Program-made: the position numbers and the translations under genes
The notes under the pieces: generated by a model
Told to the model about the DNA's origin: nothing
Seen by the model: only the letters and a program-made list of their open reading frames with translations
Database searches by the model: none
NCBI GenBank assembly: GCA_903864895.1
Contig: CAIPHQ010000503.1
Location: 1 to 33,101, forward strand
DNA: 33,101 bases
Source: an uncultured Rhodospirillales bacterium
GTDB lineage: Bacteria; Pseudomonadota; Alphaproteobacteria; Acetobacterales; Acetobacteraceae
Direction: 5' to 3'
Shown: positions 1-11,310 of the stretch, in pieces
How the letters are laid out: every line of letters starts with the position of its first letter
Position numbering within the stretch: position 1 is the stretch's first letter

Positions 1-129
1 AATATCGCATATGTTCATTGACCCGGAGGGTGGACGGACCTTCGATCTCGGATCATCAACGGGGAAGATCCTAAGTCACCGCTTTTGTGTGGTATTTGAC
101 GCCATTCTACTCCGCTTGGGCGAACCCCC
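1..129. other. Left-edge non-coding stretch downstream of guaA
   Basis: No convincing gene is visible. The base composition is visibly less GC-rich than the rest of the window. On the minus strand, just after the guaA stop, a tiny ATG frame of nine codons ends in TGA, and I do not regard it as a gene. No U-tailed terminator hairpin follows guaA. The 3' end of guaA is a known insertion point for integrase-bearing islands in proteobacteria, so this edge may be the start of such an element, but too little sequence is present to tell. Confidence 0.4.
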
Positions 130-1689
130 TCACTCCCACTCAATCGTGCCTGGCGGCTTGCTGGTAATATCGTACGTCACCCGGTTGATGCCGCGCACCT
201 CATTCACAATCCGGCTCGCCACACGGTTCAGGAACCCCATGTCGAACGGATACACGTCCGCCGTCATGCCATCGGTGCTGGTCACGGCGCGCAGCGCGCA
301 GGCCTGGTCGTAGGTTCGCCCGTCGCCCATCACGCCCACGGTGCGCACCGGCAGCAGCACCGCAAACGCCTGCCAGATGGCGTCGTACAGCCCCGCCGCG
401 CGGATTTCCTCCAGATAGATCGCATCCGCCTTGCGCAGAATCGCCAGCCGTTCGCGGGTGATGTCGCCGGGGATGCGGATGGCAAGACCGGGGCCGGGGA
501 ACGGGTGGCGGCCGACGATGTCGTCGGGGATGCCGAGTTCGCGGCCGAGTTTGCGCACTTCGTCCTTGAACAACTCGCGCAGCGGTTCCACCAGACGCAT
601 CCGCATCCGCTCGGGCAGACCGCCTACATTGTGGTGGGACTTGATGGTCACGCTCGGCCCGCCGGTGACGCTCACGCTTTCAATCACGTCCGGGTACAGC
701 GTGCCCTGCGCGAGAAAATCCGCGCCGCCCAGCTTGGCGGCTTCTTCCTCGAACACCTCGATGAACAGGCGGCCGATGGTCTTGCGCTTGGTCTCGGGGT
801 CCGTCACGCCCGCCAACTGGCCCAGAAACAGGTCTGACGCGTCGCGGTGCACCAGATGGATGTTGAAGCGGTCGCGGAAGGTTGCCACCACCTGTTCGGC
901 CTCACCGGCGCGCAGCAGGCCGTGATCGACGAAGATGCAGGTCAGTTGCGCGCCGATAGCCTCATGGATCAGCACGGCGGCGACCGAGGAATCCACGCCG
1001 CCGGACAGGCCGCAGATGACCCGCCCGGTGCCCACCTGCGCGCGGATGCGGGCGATTTCGGCGGTGCGGAACCCGGCCATCGTCCAACTGGCGGACAGGC
1101 CCGCCACTTCGTGGACGAAATTGCGCAGCAACTGCGCGCCGTGCGGTGTGTGCACCACTTCCGGGTGGAACATCACGCCGTAGAAGCGGCGGCGGTCGTC
1201 GGCCACGGCGGCAAACGGGGCCCCCTCGCTCACCGCCACGGCGCGGAAGCCCGGCGGCAGCGCAGTCACCCGGTCGCCATGGCTCATCCACACCTGCTCG
1301 CGCGCGCCCGGTGCCCAAAGTCCGCGGAACAGCGCGCACGGTTCGATCACGTCAACAAAGGCGCGGCCAAACTCGCGATGGTCGGACCCCTGCACTTCGC
1401 CGCCCAACTGCGCGCACATGGTCTGGAAGCCGTAGCAGATGCCCAGCACCGGCACCCCGGCCTCGAACACTTCATCCGGGGCGCGCGGGCTGTCCGCATC
1501 CAGCGTACTGGCTGGGCCGCCCGACAGGATGATGGCGGCAGGCTCGAACGCCCGAATTCGCTCGGCATTGGCGGAATACGGCCAGATCTCGCAATACACG
1601 CCGCTCTCACGCAGCCGCCGGGCGATCAGTTGGGTCACCTGACTGCCGAAATCCAGAATCAGAACGCGTTCGGTGGCGGCATGGGTCAT
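130..1689 (-). CDS. guaA: GMP synthase (glutamine-hydrolysing)
   Basis: Converts XMP to GMP in the cytoplasm using ATP and glutamine, the last step of de novo guanine nucleotide synthesis. The 519-residue length is normal for the family. The N-terminal class I glutamine amidotransferase domain shows the nucleophile Cys85 in GICYGFQ and the His175/Glu177 pair in FHPEV. The ATP pyrophosphatase PP-loop SGGVDSS lies near residues 229-235. The C-terminus ends in the family's usual TIEWE. The ATG is preceded by AGGA at suitable spacing. It is the last gene of a minus-strand run with guaB, an RNA methyltransferase and a GNAT gene, 28 bp after the latter, so both GMP-branch enzymes sit in one likely operon. 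All key residues are present. Confidence 0.98.
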   Translation of the reverse strand: MTHAATERVLILDFGSQVTQLIARRLRESGVYCEIWPYSANAERIRAFEPAAIILSGGPASTLDADSPRAPDEVFEAGVPVLGICYGFQTMCAQLGGEVQGSDHREFGRAFVDVIEPCALFRGLWAPGAREQVWMSHGDRVTALPPGFRAVAVSEGAPFAAVADDRRRFYGVMFHPEVVHTPHGAQLLRNFVHEVAGLSASWTMAGFRTAEIARIRAQVGTGRVICGLSGGVDSSVAAVLIHEAIGAQLTCIFVDHGLLRAGEAEQVVATFRDRFNIHLVHRDASDLFLGQLAGVTDPETKRKTIGRLFIEVFEEEAAKLGGADFLAQGTLYPDVIESVSVTGGPSVTIKSHHNVGGLPERMRMRLVEPLRELFKDEVRKLGRELGIPDDIVGRHPFPGPGLAIRIPGDITRERLAILRKADAIYLEEIRAAGLYDAIWQAFAVLLPVRTVGVMGDGRTYDQACALRAVTSTDGMTADVYPFDMGFLNRVASRIVNEVRGINRVTYDITSKPPGTIEWE

Positions 1690-1717
1690 GGCATGTTCCT
1701 GTCAGAAAGGCGCGCCG

Positions 1718-2290
1718 CTACGGCGCAGCCGAAGCCGCCTGCACCAGTCTGGTGATGGGCGACCACACGTAAGCGGTTTGCACAACGGGCCGTCCGGCCA
1801 CTTCAATCTCCGCCTCCGCCGCCACGCGGCCGCCGAGGCGTTCGTAAAACCAGCGGCTCTGGTTCTGCCGCAGCACCCACACGAAGGCGGAGGTGCAGCC
1901 AGACCCGGCCAGATCGGCGGCGGCAGCCTGCATCAGCTTGCGGCCCAGCCCCCGCTCCCGCCAGTCATCCAGCACATACAGCGTCTCGATCTCGCCATCG
2001 GCCGGCGGTTTGATGCCGCGCACCGGGCGCGCCGGACCGGCGGTGACAAACCCCACCACGCGGGCGGGCGCGCCATCCGCCCCGGCATCGCGGCCGGACG
2101 CGGTGGCGACATGCACCCAGCCGGCGAGGCTGCGAATGGTGCGGTCATAGAACGCCGCCTGCCGTGCGGCCGACAGGCTGGCCAGATACGTATCCGGCAA
2201 TATGCCCGGATAGGCGCTGCGCCACGCCGCCACATGCACCGCGCCGATGGACGCCGCGTCCGCCGCATGGGCCCGGCGCACCACAATCAC
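1718..2290 (-). CDS. GNAT family N-acetyltransferase
   Basis: A 190-residue protein of the GCN5-related acetyltransferase fold, which transfers acetyl from acetyl-CoA to an amine. The acetyl-CoA-binding motif A is visible as RERGLGRKLM, preceded by the beta-strand IETLYVL and followed by a typical FYERLGG segment. I place the start at GTG 2290: its GTGA overlaps the TGA stop of the upstream methyltransferase gene, the N-terminus VIVVRRAHAAD is the usual first strand of the fold, and the frame upstream of it is Arg/Pro-rich non-homologous sequence. The overlap implies translational coupling. The substrate cannot be read from the sequence. A RimI-type or small-molecule acetyltransferase are both possible. 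Confidence 0.88.
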   Translation of the reverse strand: MIVVRRAHAADAASIGAVHVAAWRSAYPGILPDTYLASLSAARQAAFYDRTIRSLAGWVHVATASGRDAGADGAPARVVGFVTAGPARPVRGIKPPADGEIETLYVLDDWRERGLGRKLMQAAAADLAGSGCTSAFVWVLRQNQSRWFYERLGGRVAAEAEIEVAGRPVVQTAYVWSPITRLVQAASAAP

Positions 2291-3624
2291 GCTGCGGCCT
2301 CGGCGGGTGGGTCTCCGGCTGGGGCAGCGGCGGCACGGCGTTGCAGCACGGCGGTGAAGAACCCGTCCGTGCCGTGGCGGCGCGGCGTGAGCGACAAATA
2401 CGGGCCGGGGCACGGCAGCGGCGCTGCCAGCGTCCAGACCTGCGCCAGCGGCACCACGCTGAAATCCGGGTGTGATGCCAGAAACGCCTCGACCTGCGCC
2501 TCGTTTTCCTCAGCCAGCATTGAGCAGGTGGCGTACACCAGCCACCCGCCCGGCCGCACCAGCCGGGATGCGTCGGCCAGAATGGCCGCCTGCTTGGGCT
2601 GCAACTCGGCCAGATCCTGTTCGGCCAGCCGCAGCCTTGCGTCCGGGTTGCGCCGCCAGGTGCCGGTGCCGGTACAGGGCGCATCGACCAGCACGCGGTC
2701 GAACGTGCCCGCACGGCGCTTCAGCCACTTGTCGCCCGCCTCGGTCAGATGCTGTTCCACATTATGCACACCCGCGCGGCGCAAGCGGCGGACAGCACCT
2801 TCCAGCCGCACTTTGGACACGTCGCACGCGGCGATATGGCCACGATTGCCCATGAGCATTGCCAGCGCCAGCGTTTTGCCGCCCGCGCCCGCGCACCAGT
2901 CGGCCACCCGCATCTCGGGCTTGGCCCCCACCATGGCGGCGACAAGTTGGCTGCCCTCGTCCTGAATTTCGACCAGCCCGTCCTGAAACGCCTTGCCGGA
3001 TGTCACGGGCCGCCGCCCGGCCAGCCGCAGGCCCCAGGGTGAGAGCTTGGTGGGCTCCGCCTCCAGCCCCTCCAGCGCCAGCGCGGCGCGGGCGGTGTCC
3101 AGATCGGCTTTCAGCAGGTTCACGCGCAGGTCGAGCGGCGCAGGCTCGCTCATTGCAGCCATCTCGGCTTCCAGTTCGCCCCCGAAGCGCGCGCGCAGCA
3201 GCGGCAGCACCCAGAACGGCACTTCCATCCGCACGTCGTCCGGCATGTCCGGATGCTCGGGGGTATGCCCCTCGATGCCCCGCAGTCCGCCGAGTTCGGC
3301 GCGGCTGAGCGAGGTGGGGCCGTACTGCCCGCCGGAGTAGGATTGCGCCACCCCGTCCAGCGTCCAGCCCTGCACCAGCAAGGATGCCGCCACCAGCATG
3401 CGCGGGTTGGGCGCCTGCCCGCCGCGGTCCAGCCACCATGTCAGCCGCCGTTTGGCGCGCAACACGCCCCACGCGCGTTCCGAGATCGCGCGCCGGTCGC
3501 CCGCGCCGATGAAGCGGCGGGCGCGGAAATAGTCGCTGGCCGCCGCATCGGCCGGTTTGCGCGGGTTCGATTCAACGGCGGCCAGTAGTTCGATGGCCGC
3601 CAGCAGGCGGGCGGCGGGGGTCAC
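2287..3624 (-). CDS. RsmB/NOP-type RNA (cytosine-5) methyltransferase
   Basis: An S-adenosylmethionine-dependent m5C methyltransferase acting on rRNA or tRNA. The 445-residue protein has an N-terminal NusB/RsmB-like helical region (about 1-130) and a Rossmann methyltransferase domain. Motif I is ADWCAGAGGKTLALA (about 241-255). Motif IV is DAPCTGTGTWRRNPD with Cys317, and motif VI is YATCSM with Cys367. The two cysteines are the release and catalytic cysteines known for this family. It lies 15 bp after guaB and overlaps the next gene by 4 bp. Whether it is the true RsmB (16S C967) or a paralogue cannot be decided here, so no symbol is given. Confidence 0.93.
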   Translation of the reverse strand: MTPAARLLAAIELLAAVESNPRKPADAAASDYFRARRFIGAGDRRAISERAWGVLRAKRRLTWWLDRGGQAPNPRMLVAASLLVQGWTLDGVAQSYSGGQYGPTSLSRAELGGLRGIEGHTPEHPDMPDDVRMEVPFWVLPLLRARFGGELEAEMAAMSEPAPLDLRVNLLKADLDTARAALALEGLEAEPTKLSPWGLRLAGRRPVTSGKAFQDGLVEIQDEGSQLVAAMVGAKPEMRVADWCAGAGGKTLALAMLMGNRGHIAACDVSKVRLEGAVRRLRRAGVHNVEQHLTEAGDKWLKRRAGTFDRVLVDAPCTGTGTWRRNPDARLRLAEQDLAELQPKQAAILADASRLVRPGGWLVYATCSMLAEENEAQVEAFLASHPDFSVVPLAQVWTLAAPLPCPGPYLSLTPRRHGTDGFFTAVLQRRAAAAPAGDPPAEAAA

Positions 3625-3639
3625 GCGTTGGGCAAGGCG

Positions 3640-5202
<1,563 letters not shown>

Positions 5203-5233
5203 TTACTCTTTCGCACTGCGGCATGCAAGCTTG

Positions 5234-5251
5234 GCAGGGTTGCAACCCTGC
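5234..5251. promoter_or_regulatory. 18-bp perfect palindrome upstream of guaB
   Basis: GCAGGGTTGCAACCCTGC reads identically on both strands. It lies 65 bp upstream of the guaB start and about 160 bp upstream of the divergent secreted-protein gene. A perfect dyad of this length in a divergent intergenic region suggests a repressor or activator operator, possibly for guanine nucleotide control. The regulator is unknown, and no flanking -35/-10 pair is convincing. Confidence 0.45.
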
Positions 5252-5409
5252 TCTCACACAAGCGCCATTGAAATCGCGCGGAACCGCAACCGGTCCGTCA
5301 CCATCGTTTTGCTGAACGATCATGCCGCGCTGGCGGCGGCCGTGATTGAACCGGCGCTCCGCGGCGCGCCCGTGGAATCCGCTGTGAAAAAATAATTGGA
5401 GTCCCAGCC

Positions 5410-6786
5410 ATGCAATCCCGCCATCTGCTGCTTCTGGCCGCTGCCACGGCCGCCGCGCTTGCGAGCAGCGCGCACGCCGCCGAACTGGCCGGCCGCGCCG
5501 TTCTGCCGGCTGCCACCTTCGCGCCCGGCCCGACCTCCGGCCAGTTCATCACCGGCGCGAATGGCGTGAGCGTGCCGTTCACCGGCCAGCAGACCGTGCA
5601 GGGCTTCTCCGGCGTGGTGCCGGGCCCGGTGCCCGGCACGTTCGACTTCATCATCGACAACGGCTTCGGTGCCAAGTCGAACTCGGCCGATTCGCTGCTG
5701 CGTGTGTTCTCGCTGCGCCCGGACTTCACCACCGGCACCGTGACGCCGGTGAACTTCAAGACCGGCAAGCCGAGCCAGTTCAGCAACACCGACTGGTACA
5801 TCACGCTGCGTGATGCCAATACCAGCCAGACCGGCTTCACCAATGTCTACAAGGGCAATTTCTACCCGAACGGCGCGCAGAATATTGCGGTCGATCCGGC
5901 CATCCAGAACGGCCACCTGCTGACCGGTTCGGATTTCGACGTCGAAGGCATCGTGCGCGCCAAGGACGGCAGCTTCTATTTCGGCGAAGAGTTCGGCCCG
6001 TTCGTCTTCCACACCACCAAGGAAGGCAAGCTGATCCACGAACCCTGGGCGGTGCGCAACCTGACCGGGGTTGGCAGCAACCCGTGGATTCAAAGCCCCG
6101 ACTACCCCACCCCACTGCCCGGCAGCCACCTGCCGCCGGTGAGCACGTCCAACGCCAAGGGCTCGGGCGGTTTCGAGGGTTTCACCATCAATCCGGACGG
6201 GACCAAGATCTACACGCTGCTGGAAAAATCGTTGACCGGCGACACCGATGCGACCCGCCGGATCATCAACGTGTTCGACATCGCCGCCAGCAAGTTCTCC
6301 AAGACCGAATGGTTCGCCTACAAGGTTGGCGACCCGAACGGCAACAATGCCGGTATCGACCCGACGAGCAACTCGATCGGTGACATGAACATGATCAACG
6401 ATCATCAGATCGTGGTCATCGAGCGTGACCAGAATCAGGGCAGCGCCGCAAAGTTCAAGCGCCTGTATCTGGCCGATCTGAGTGTGGTGGACAGCAGCGG
6501 CTTCGTGCAGAAGACCCTGCTCGCCGACCTGATGAACCTTGCGGACCCCAGCAATCTGGGCGGCAACGGCACCACCGGTGGCGTGTTCACCATGCCGTTC
6601 GTGACAATCGAAGACGTGATCGCCGTCAGCGCCGACACGGTTCTGGTGGCCAATGACAACAACTATCCGTTCAGCTCGGGCCGCACCCCGGGCCTGCCGG
6701 ACGACAACGAGATCGTGCTGATCAAGCTGGATCAGACGCTCGACGTTGTGTGCAGCCCGGTCAACACGGTGCCCTGCGCCCCGTAA
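5410..6786 (+). CDS. Secreted esterase-like/phytase-like protein
   Basis: A 458-residue protein with a clear Sec signal peptide: MQSRH, a Leu/Ala-rich core and a probable cleavage after ASSAHA (about residue 23). It is therefore exported to the periplasm or outside. The mature part resembles the 'esterase-like activity of phytase' family (beta-propeller-like, Pfam Phytase-like): a FDFIIDNGFGAK block early, DVEGIV and FYFGEEFGPFVF in the middle, GGFEGFTINPDG, and a C-terminal VLVANDNNYPFSSGR. These are the recurring strand motifs of that family. GGAG sits about 8 nt before the ATG. The gene is monocistronic, divergent from guaB and convergent with rlmE, and ends at a strong hairpin. The substrate is unknown; phosphate-ester hydrolysis is only the family expectation. 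Confidence 0.85.
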   Translation: MQSRHLLLLAAATAAALASSAHAAELAGRAVLPAATFAPGPTSGQFITGANGVSVPFTGQQTVQGFSGVVPGPVPGTFDFIIDNGFGAKSNSADSLLRVFSLRPDFTTGTVTPVNFKTGKPSQFSNTDWYITLRDANTSQTGFTNVYKGNFYPNGAQNIAVDPAIQNGHLLTGSDFDVEGIVRAKDGSFYFGEEFGPFVFHTTKEGKLIHEPWAVRNLTGVGSNPWIQSPDYPTPLPGSHLPPVSTSNAKGSGGFEGFTINPDGTKIYTLLEKSLTGDTDATRRIINVFDIAASKFSKTEWFAYKVGDPNGNNAGIDPTSNSIGDMNMINDHQIVVIERDQNQGSAAKFKRLYLADLSVVDSSGFVQKTLLADLMNLADPSNLGGNGTTGGVFTMPFVTIEDVIAVSADTVLVANDNNYPFSSGRTPGLPDDNEIVLIKLDQTLDVVCSPVNTVPCAP

Positions 6787-6798
6787 GTTCGACGTGCG

Positions 6799-6827
6799 TC
6801 CGGCGGACAGCGCTGCTGTCCGCCGGA
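6799..6827. terminator. Bidirectional hairpin terminator between convergent genes
   Basis: A 13-bp perfect stem (TCCGGCGGACAGC paired with its complement) with a 3-nt GCT loop lies between the stop of the secreted esterase gene (6786) and the stop of rlmE (6832). There is no T-run on either side, so it is not a classical intrinsic terminator. Its strength and position between convergent genes support a shared terminator or mRNA 3' end stabiliser. Confidence 0.7.
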
Positions 6828-6831
6828 TTGC

Positions 6832-7539
6832 TCAGCTGCCGCGAAACCCGGTGGCGACCACATACAACTCACTGGAATCCTTGCGGCTGGCGGGCGGCTT
6901 GGCATGGCGCACGGTGGTGAACACCTTCTTCATCGGGGCCAGCAACTGCTTCTCCGATCCGCCCTGAAACACCTTGGCCACGAACGCGCCGCCCGGCGCC
7001 AGCGTCTGGATGGCGAAATCCAGCGCCAGTTCGGCGAGTGCGACAATCCGCAGATGGTCGGTCGGCCCATGGCCGGTGGTGTTCGGCGCGATGTCGGACA
7101 GCACCAGATCGGCCTTGCCGCCCATCAACGCCATCAGGCGGGCGGGCATGTCCGCGTCGTGGAAATCGCCTTGCAGGAAGGTCACGCCCTCCAGCGGGTC
7201 GATGGCCAGCAGGTCCATTGCCACCACCTGCCCCACGCCGCGCTGCACCGCCACCTGGCTCCAGCCGCCGGGGGCCGCACCCAGATCGACCACGCGCATG
7301 CCGGGGCGCAGCAACGTGTATTTCTCGTCCAGTTCGATCAGCTTGAACGCGGCGCGGGAGCGCCAGCCCTGCGACTGGGCTGCGGCCACGTAGGGGTCGT
7401 TCAGCTGCCGCTCCAGCCAGCGCTGGCTGGCCGGGCTGCGCTTGTTGGCGGTGCGCAGGCTGACGCGCAGGCCGCGCGTGGTGGCGGCGCTGGCGGACGC
7501 CTTTTCGCCCGGCTTGCGGGGTCCAGGGGGCTTGGTCAT
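6832..7539 (-). CDS. rlmE: 23S rRNA (uridine-2552 2'-O) methyltransferase RlmE/FtsJ
   Basis: Methylates the ribose of U2552 in the A-loop of 23S rRNA, a late 50S assembly step. The 235-residue protein has the SAM-binding motif VVDLGAAPGGWSQVA (about 83-97). It carries the K-D-K-E catalytic tetrad as Lys66 (SRAAFKL), Asp149 (LVLSDIAPN), Lys189 (FVAKVFQGG) and Glu224 (SSELYVVA). The basic, Pro/Lys-rich first 40 residues are common in alphaproteobacterial homologues. It lies 12 bp downstream of the Ppx/GppA gene on the same strand, so the two are probably co-transcribed. Confidence 0.96.
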   Translation of the reverse strand: MTKPPGPRKPGEKASASAATTRGLRVSLRTANKRSPASQRWLERQLNDPYVAAAQSQGWRSRAAFKLIELDEKYTLLRPGMRVVDLGAAPGGWSQVAVQRGVGQVVAMDLLAIDPLEGVTFLQGDFHDADMPARLMALMGGKADLVLSDIAPNTTGHGPTDHLRIVALAELALDFAIQTLAPGGAFVAKVFQGGSEKQLLAPMKKVFTTVRHAKPPASRKDSSELYVVATGFRGS

Positions 7540-7551
7540 GCGGCTTGGCTT

Positions 7552-8613
7552 TCAGACGGCGTAGGGCAGACCCGGAGCGGCCCAGTTGCGCGGCCGGCGC
7601 GCCGCGCGCTGCCGCTCACTGTGCATCATACGCAGCAACATGCCTTCACGCAGCCCGCGATCTGCCACCACCACCTGCTCGGCGGGCCACATGCGGTGAA
7701 TGGCCGCGAAAATCGCACAGCCCGGCAGCACGAAATCCGCCCGGTCCGGCCCCACGCACGGGTGCGCGGCCAGCCCGTCACGGCCCATCGCGCGCAGCTT
7801 GGTCACCGCGGCCGTGGCTTCGTCCGAGGTCAGCACCGCGCCATCCACACGCGGGCGGGAGTAGCGCGGCAAATCCAGCACCAGCCCGGCCAGCGTGGTC
7901 ACGGTGCCCGAGGTGCCGAGCAGGAACACGCCGCCCTGCCGCATTTCGTGGCCGATGCAATGCACCTGCTCGAACGGCTGCAACCGCGTGTGAACTTCTT
8001 CCACCATCATGCGAAACCCGTCGGCGGTGAACCCGGCCGTGGCGCAGCGTTCGGCCAGCGTCACCACACCGACCGGCATCGAGACATAACCGATCAGTTC
8101 CGGCCGCGCGTCACCGGGCGGCAGCCGGATCCATGCCAGTTCGGTGGAGCCGCCGCCGATGTCGAACAGCAGCGCCCGCCGCCCGGCGCGGCGCAGCAGC
8201 GGCGCGCAGGATTCCACGGCAAGCTCGGCTTCCTCGCGGCTGGAGATCACGTCGATCGGCAGCCCGGTCTCACGCCGCACCCGGTCCAGAAACTCGGCCC
8301 CGTTCACCGCGCGGCGGCATGCTTCGGTGGCGATGGCCCGCACCGCACGCAGCGGGCGGCGCGACAGCCGCGCCGCGCAGCCATGCAGCGCCAGCATTGC
8401 CCGGTCCATGGCGCTCTCACTGAGGCGGCCAGACTGCTGCAAGCCTTCGCCGAGGCGGACAATGCGGCTGAAACTGTCCAGCACGCGAAACCCGTCGCCG
8501 GTGGGGGCGCCCACCAACAGGCGGCAATTGTTGGTGCCGAGGTCAAGCGCAGCGAACGCCGGCGGCGGGGGCCGCAGCTTATCGTCCGCATACGTTGTGA
8601 CACACTCCGCCAT
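7552..8613 (-). CDS. Ppx/GppA family phosphatase
   Basis: Exopolyphosphatase / guanosine pentaphosphate phosphatase family, acting on polyphosphate or pppGpp in the cytoplasm. The 353-residue protein is the short form, with the two actin-like subdomains and no long C-terminal HD-like domain. Visible motifs are the phosphate-1 loop ALDLGTNNCRLLVG (about 22-35), the catalytic-type acidic SREEAEL around Glu129, and the phosphate-2 loop FDIGGGSTELAW (about 150-161). It is 12 bp upstream of rlmE, an arrangement common in alphaproteobacteria. Which of the two phosphatase activities dominates cannot be read from the sequence. Confidence 0.92.
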   Translation of the reverse strand: MAECVTTYADDKLRPPPPAFAALDLGTNNCRLLVGAPTGDGFRVLDSFSRIVRLGEGLQQSGRLSESAMDRAMLALHGCAARLSRRPLRAVRAIATEACRRAVNGAEFLDRVRRETGLPIDVISSREEAELAVESCAPLLRRAGRRALLFDIGGGSTELAWIRLPPGDARPELIGYVSMPVGVVTLAERCATAGFTADGFRMMVEEVHTRLQPFEQVHCIGHEMRQGGVFLLGTSGTVTTLAGLVLDLPRYSRPRVDGAVLTSDEATAAVTKLRAMGRDGLAAHPCVGPDRADFVLPGCAIFAAIHRMWPAEQVVVADRGLREGMLLRMMHSERQRAARRPRNWAAPGLPYAV

Positions 8614-8753
8614 TCACCGCCTGCAATGGTTAACGTGATATCTTCGGCGGGCAGAACCGGCAGGGCAAGGCCCGATTTGCCATTTTCTCCGCCCGTGGCT
8701 GCCGCTGCGGTTGCACGCCCGCAGCGCCTATGTTAGGTGCCACGCCCCGCGCA

Positions 8754-8773
8754 GGCAGCCCCGCATGGCTGCC
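8754..8773. repeat. Short inverted repeat in the ppx-tRNA intergenic region
   Basis: GGCAGCC and GGCTGCC form a 7-bp perfect stem around a CCGCAT loop. It lies in the 260-bp stretch between the ppx/gppA start and tRNA-Gln. There is no T-tract, and the function is unknown. Nothing else in 8614-8830 stands out. Confidence 0.3.
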
Positions 8774-8830
8774 CGGCGTATGGTGTGGCTGGTCCGGCAA
8801 AGTAACCCGGCTGGCTGCAATGAGTATGGT

Positions 8831-8859
8831 TTGACAAGGCGGCGCGGCACGACTAGGAC
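8831..8859 (+). promoter_or_regulatory. Sigma-70-type promoter for tRNA-Gln
   Basis: A perfect -35 box TTGACA (8831-8836), a 17-bp spacer and TAGGAC (8854-8859, a partial match to TATAAT). Transcription would start about 7-9 nt before the tRNA 5' end at 8874, a typical short leader. The -10 box is weak, so the call rests mainly on the consensus -35 and the position. Confidence 0.6.
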
Positions 8860-8873
8860 GGCAAGTATCCCGC

Positions 8874-8947
8874 TGGGGGATCGTTCAACGGCAGGACAAA
8901 CGACTCTGACTCGTTTTATCTAGGTTCGAATCCTAGTCCCCCAACCA
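8874..8947 (+). tRNA. tRNA-Gln (anticodon CUG)
   Basis: A complete cloverleaf with encoded CCA. The acceptor stem TGGGGGA pairs with TCCCCCA. The D stem is GTTC/GGAC (one G-T pair), and the anticodon stem is AACGA/TCGTT around the loop CTCTGAC, giving anticodon CTG at 8906-8908 (decodes CAG). The variable region is a short TTAT. The T stem is CTAGG/CCTAG around TTCGAAT, the discriminator is A, and CCA lies at 8945-8947. The UG-rich acceptor start agrees with glutamine identity, in which a weak first pair matters for GlnRS. The gene encoding GlnRS lies about 600 bp away on the opposite strand. A promoter precedes it and an intrinsic terminator follows. Confidence 0.96.
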
Positions 8948-8971
8948 TCACCGGCACTGGCCGGACCGCAG

Positions 8972-9001
8972 AAAACGCCCGGCCTTGTGCCGGGCGTTTT
9001 T
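8972..9001. terminator. Two-sided intrinsic terminator after tRNA-Gln
   Basis: AAAACGCCCGGC, a CTTGT loop and GCCGGGCGTTTT form a 12-bp perfect stem with T-tracts on both strands. It terminates the plus-strand tRNA transcript about 25 nt after CCA. On the other strand it also terminates the glnS-DUF433-toxin remnant transcript, whose last reading frame stops at 9014. Confidence 0.9.
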
Positions 9002-9013
9002 GCGTGTGGGGCG

Positions 9014-9306
9014 TCAGATCACTTCAATCAGCGTCTCGCCGCGCTCAAGCGCCAACAAAATATCGGGCAGCACCGTCTCGAACCATGCCAACAATGGCCG
9101 GCGCCGCGTGTTGGGCAAACGAATCCAGACGAGCCGTGGCCCATTGTCCTGCATCGATTTTCGCTGCGCGAAATCCTCATCCTTGAATGATGAGCACGAC
9201 GCTTCGCGGCTCGGCCAAGGTCCAGATTTCAGCATCCGTCGTGGCCCTGCGCTGCAAGCCATCGGGCCAATGCCGGAGGCAATTGCGCATCCACGATGAA
9301 GCGCAT
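9014..9306 (-). pseudogene. Broken PIN-like (DUF5615) toxin gene
   Basis: Three adjacent frames together reconstruct a DUF5615 PIN-like protein. Frame one starts at ATG 9306 and reads MRFIVDAQLPPALARWLAAQ, then stops at 9229-9231. Frame two (from about 9239) reads TDAEIWTLAEPRSVVLII. Frame three (from about 9190 to the stop at 9014) gives KDEDFAQRKS, then VWIRLPNTRRRPLLAW and the typical ending LERGETLIEVI. Relative to the family as I know it, about a dozen codons are missing between GHD and TDAEIW, with a second frame slip before KDEDF. No full-length product can be made. The start overlaps the DUF433 stop by one base (TGATG), the usual order for this antitoxin-toxin pair. Confidence 0.8.
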
Positions 9307-9530
9307 CAGGCGACGCGCAACACCGGATGGTCGCTTTGCCGGGCCGCAAACGCCAGCGCAGCCGTAATATCACCAGCTTCAAGCAGCGGAAAATCTTGCA
9401 GAATGTCCACGCGGCTCGCCCCTGCTGCCAGCAGGTCGAGCACGTCCTTGACCCGGATGCGCAAGCCCCGCAGGCACGGCCGCCCGTCATATTGCTGCGG
9501 ATCGACCGTGATGCGGTGTGTCTCGCTCAT
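9306..9530 (-). CDS. DUF433 antitoxin-like protein
   Basis: A 74-residue DUF433 protein (VapB45-like group): ITVDPQQYDGRPCLRGLRIRV, then VLDLLAAGASRVDILQDFP and LEAGDITAALAFAARQSDHP. This is the family's complete winged-helix-like pattern. It would bind DNA and neutralise a DUF5615 PIN-like nuclease. It starts 9 bp after the glnS stop with GGAGG as ribosome-binding site, and its stop overlaps the start of the toxin remnant. The cognate toxin frame is broken, so this is an orphan antitoxin at this locus and may serve as anti-toxin for a homologue elsewhere or be a relic. Confidence 0.85.
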   Translation of the reverse strand: MSETHRITVDPQQYDGRPCLRGLRIRVKDVLDLLAAGASRVDILQDFPLLEAGDITAALAFAARQSDHPVLRVA

Positions 9531-9539
9531 GCCAGCCTC

Positions 9540-11249
<1,710 letters not shown>

Positions 11250-11310
11250 GATGCCTCTCGAAAAATTCGTCTGGGTAAGTGACGGTCTGAACGCCCTCGG
11301 GGCGCTGATG

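Noticed and set aside
2291-2413. Upstream extension of the GNAT frame
   Set aside because: Arg/Pro/Cys-rich sequence overlapping the methyltransferase gene; the GTGA overlap start gives the conserved N-terminus.
6904-8736. Plus-strand reading frame of about 610 codons across rlmE and ppx/gppA
   Set aside because: His/Gln/Ala-rich antisense shadow typical of GC-rich DNA, opposite two well-conserved genes.
8711-8923. Short plus-strand reading frame covering the tRNA
   Set aside because: It runs through tRNA-Gln and its promoter and has no protein-like composition.
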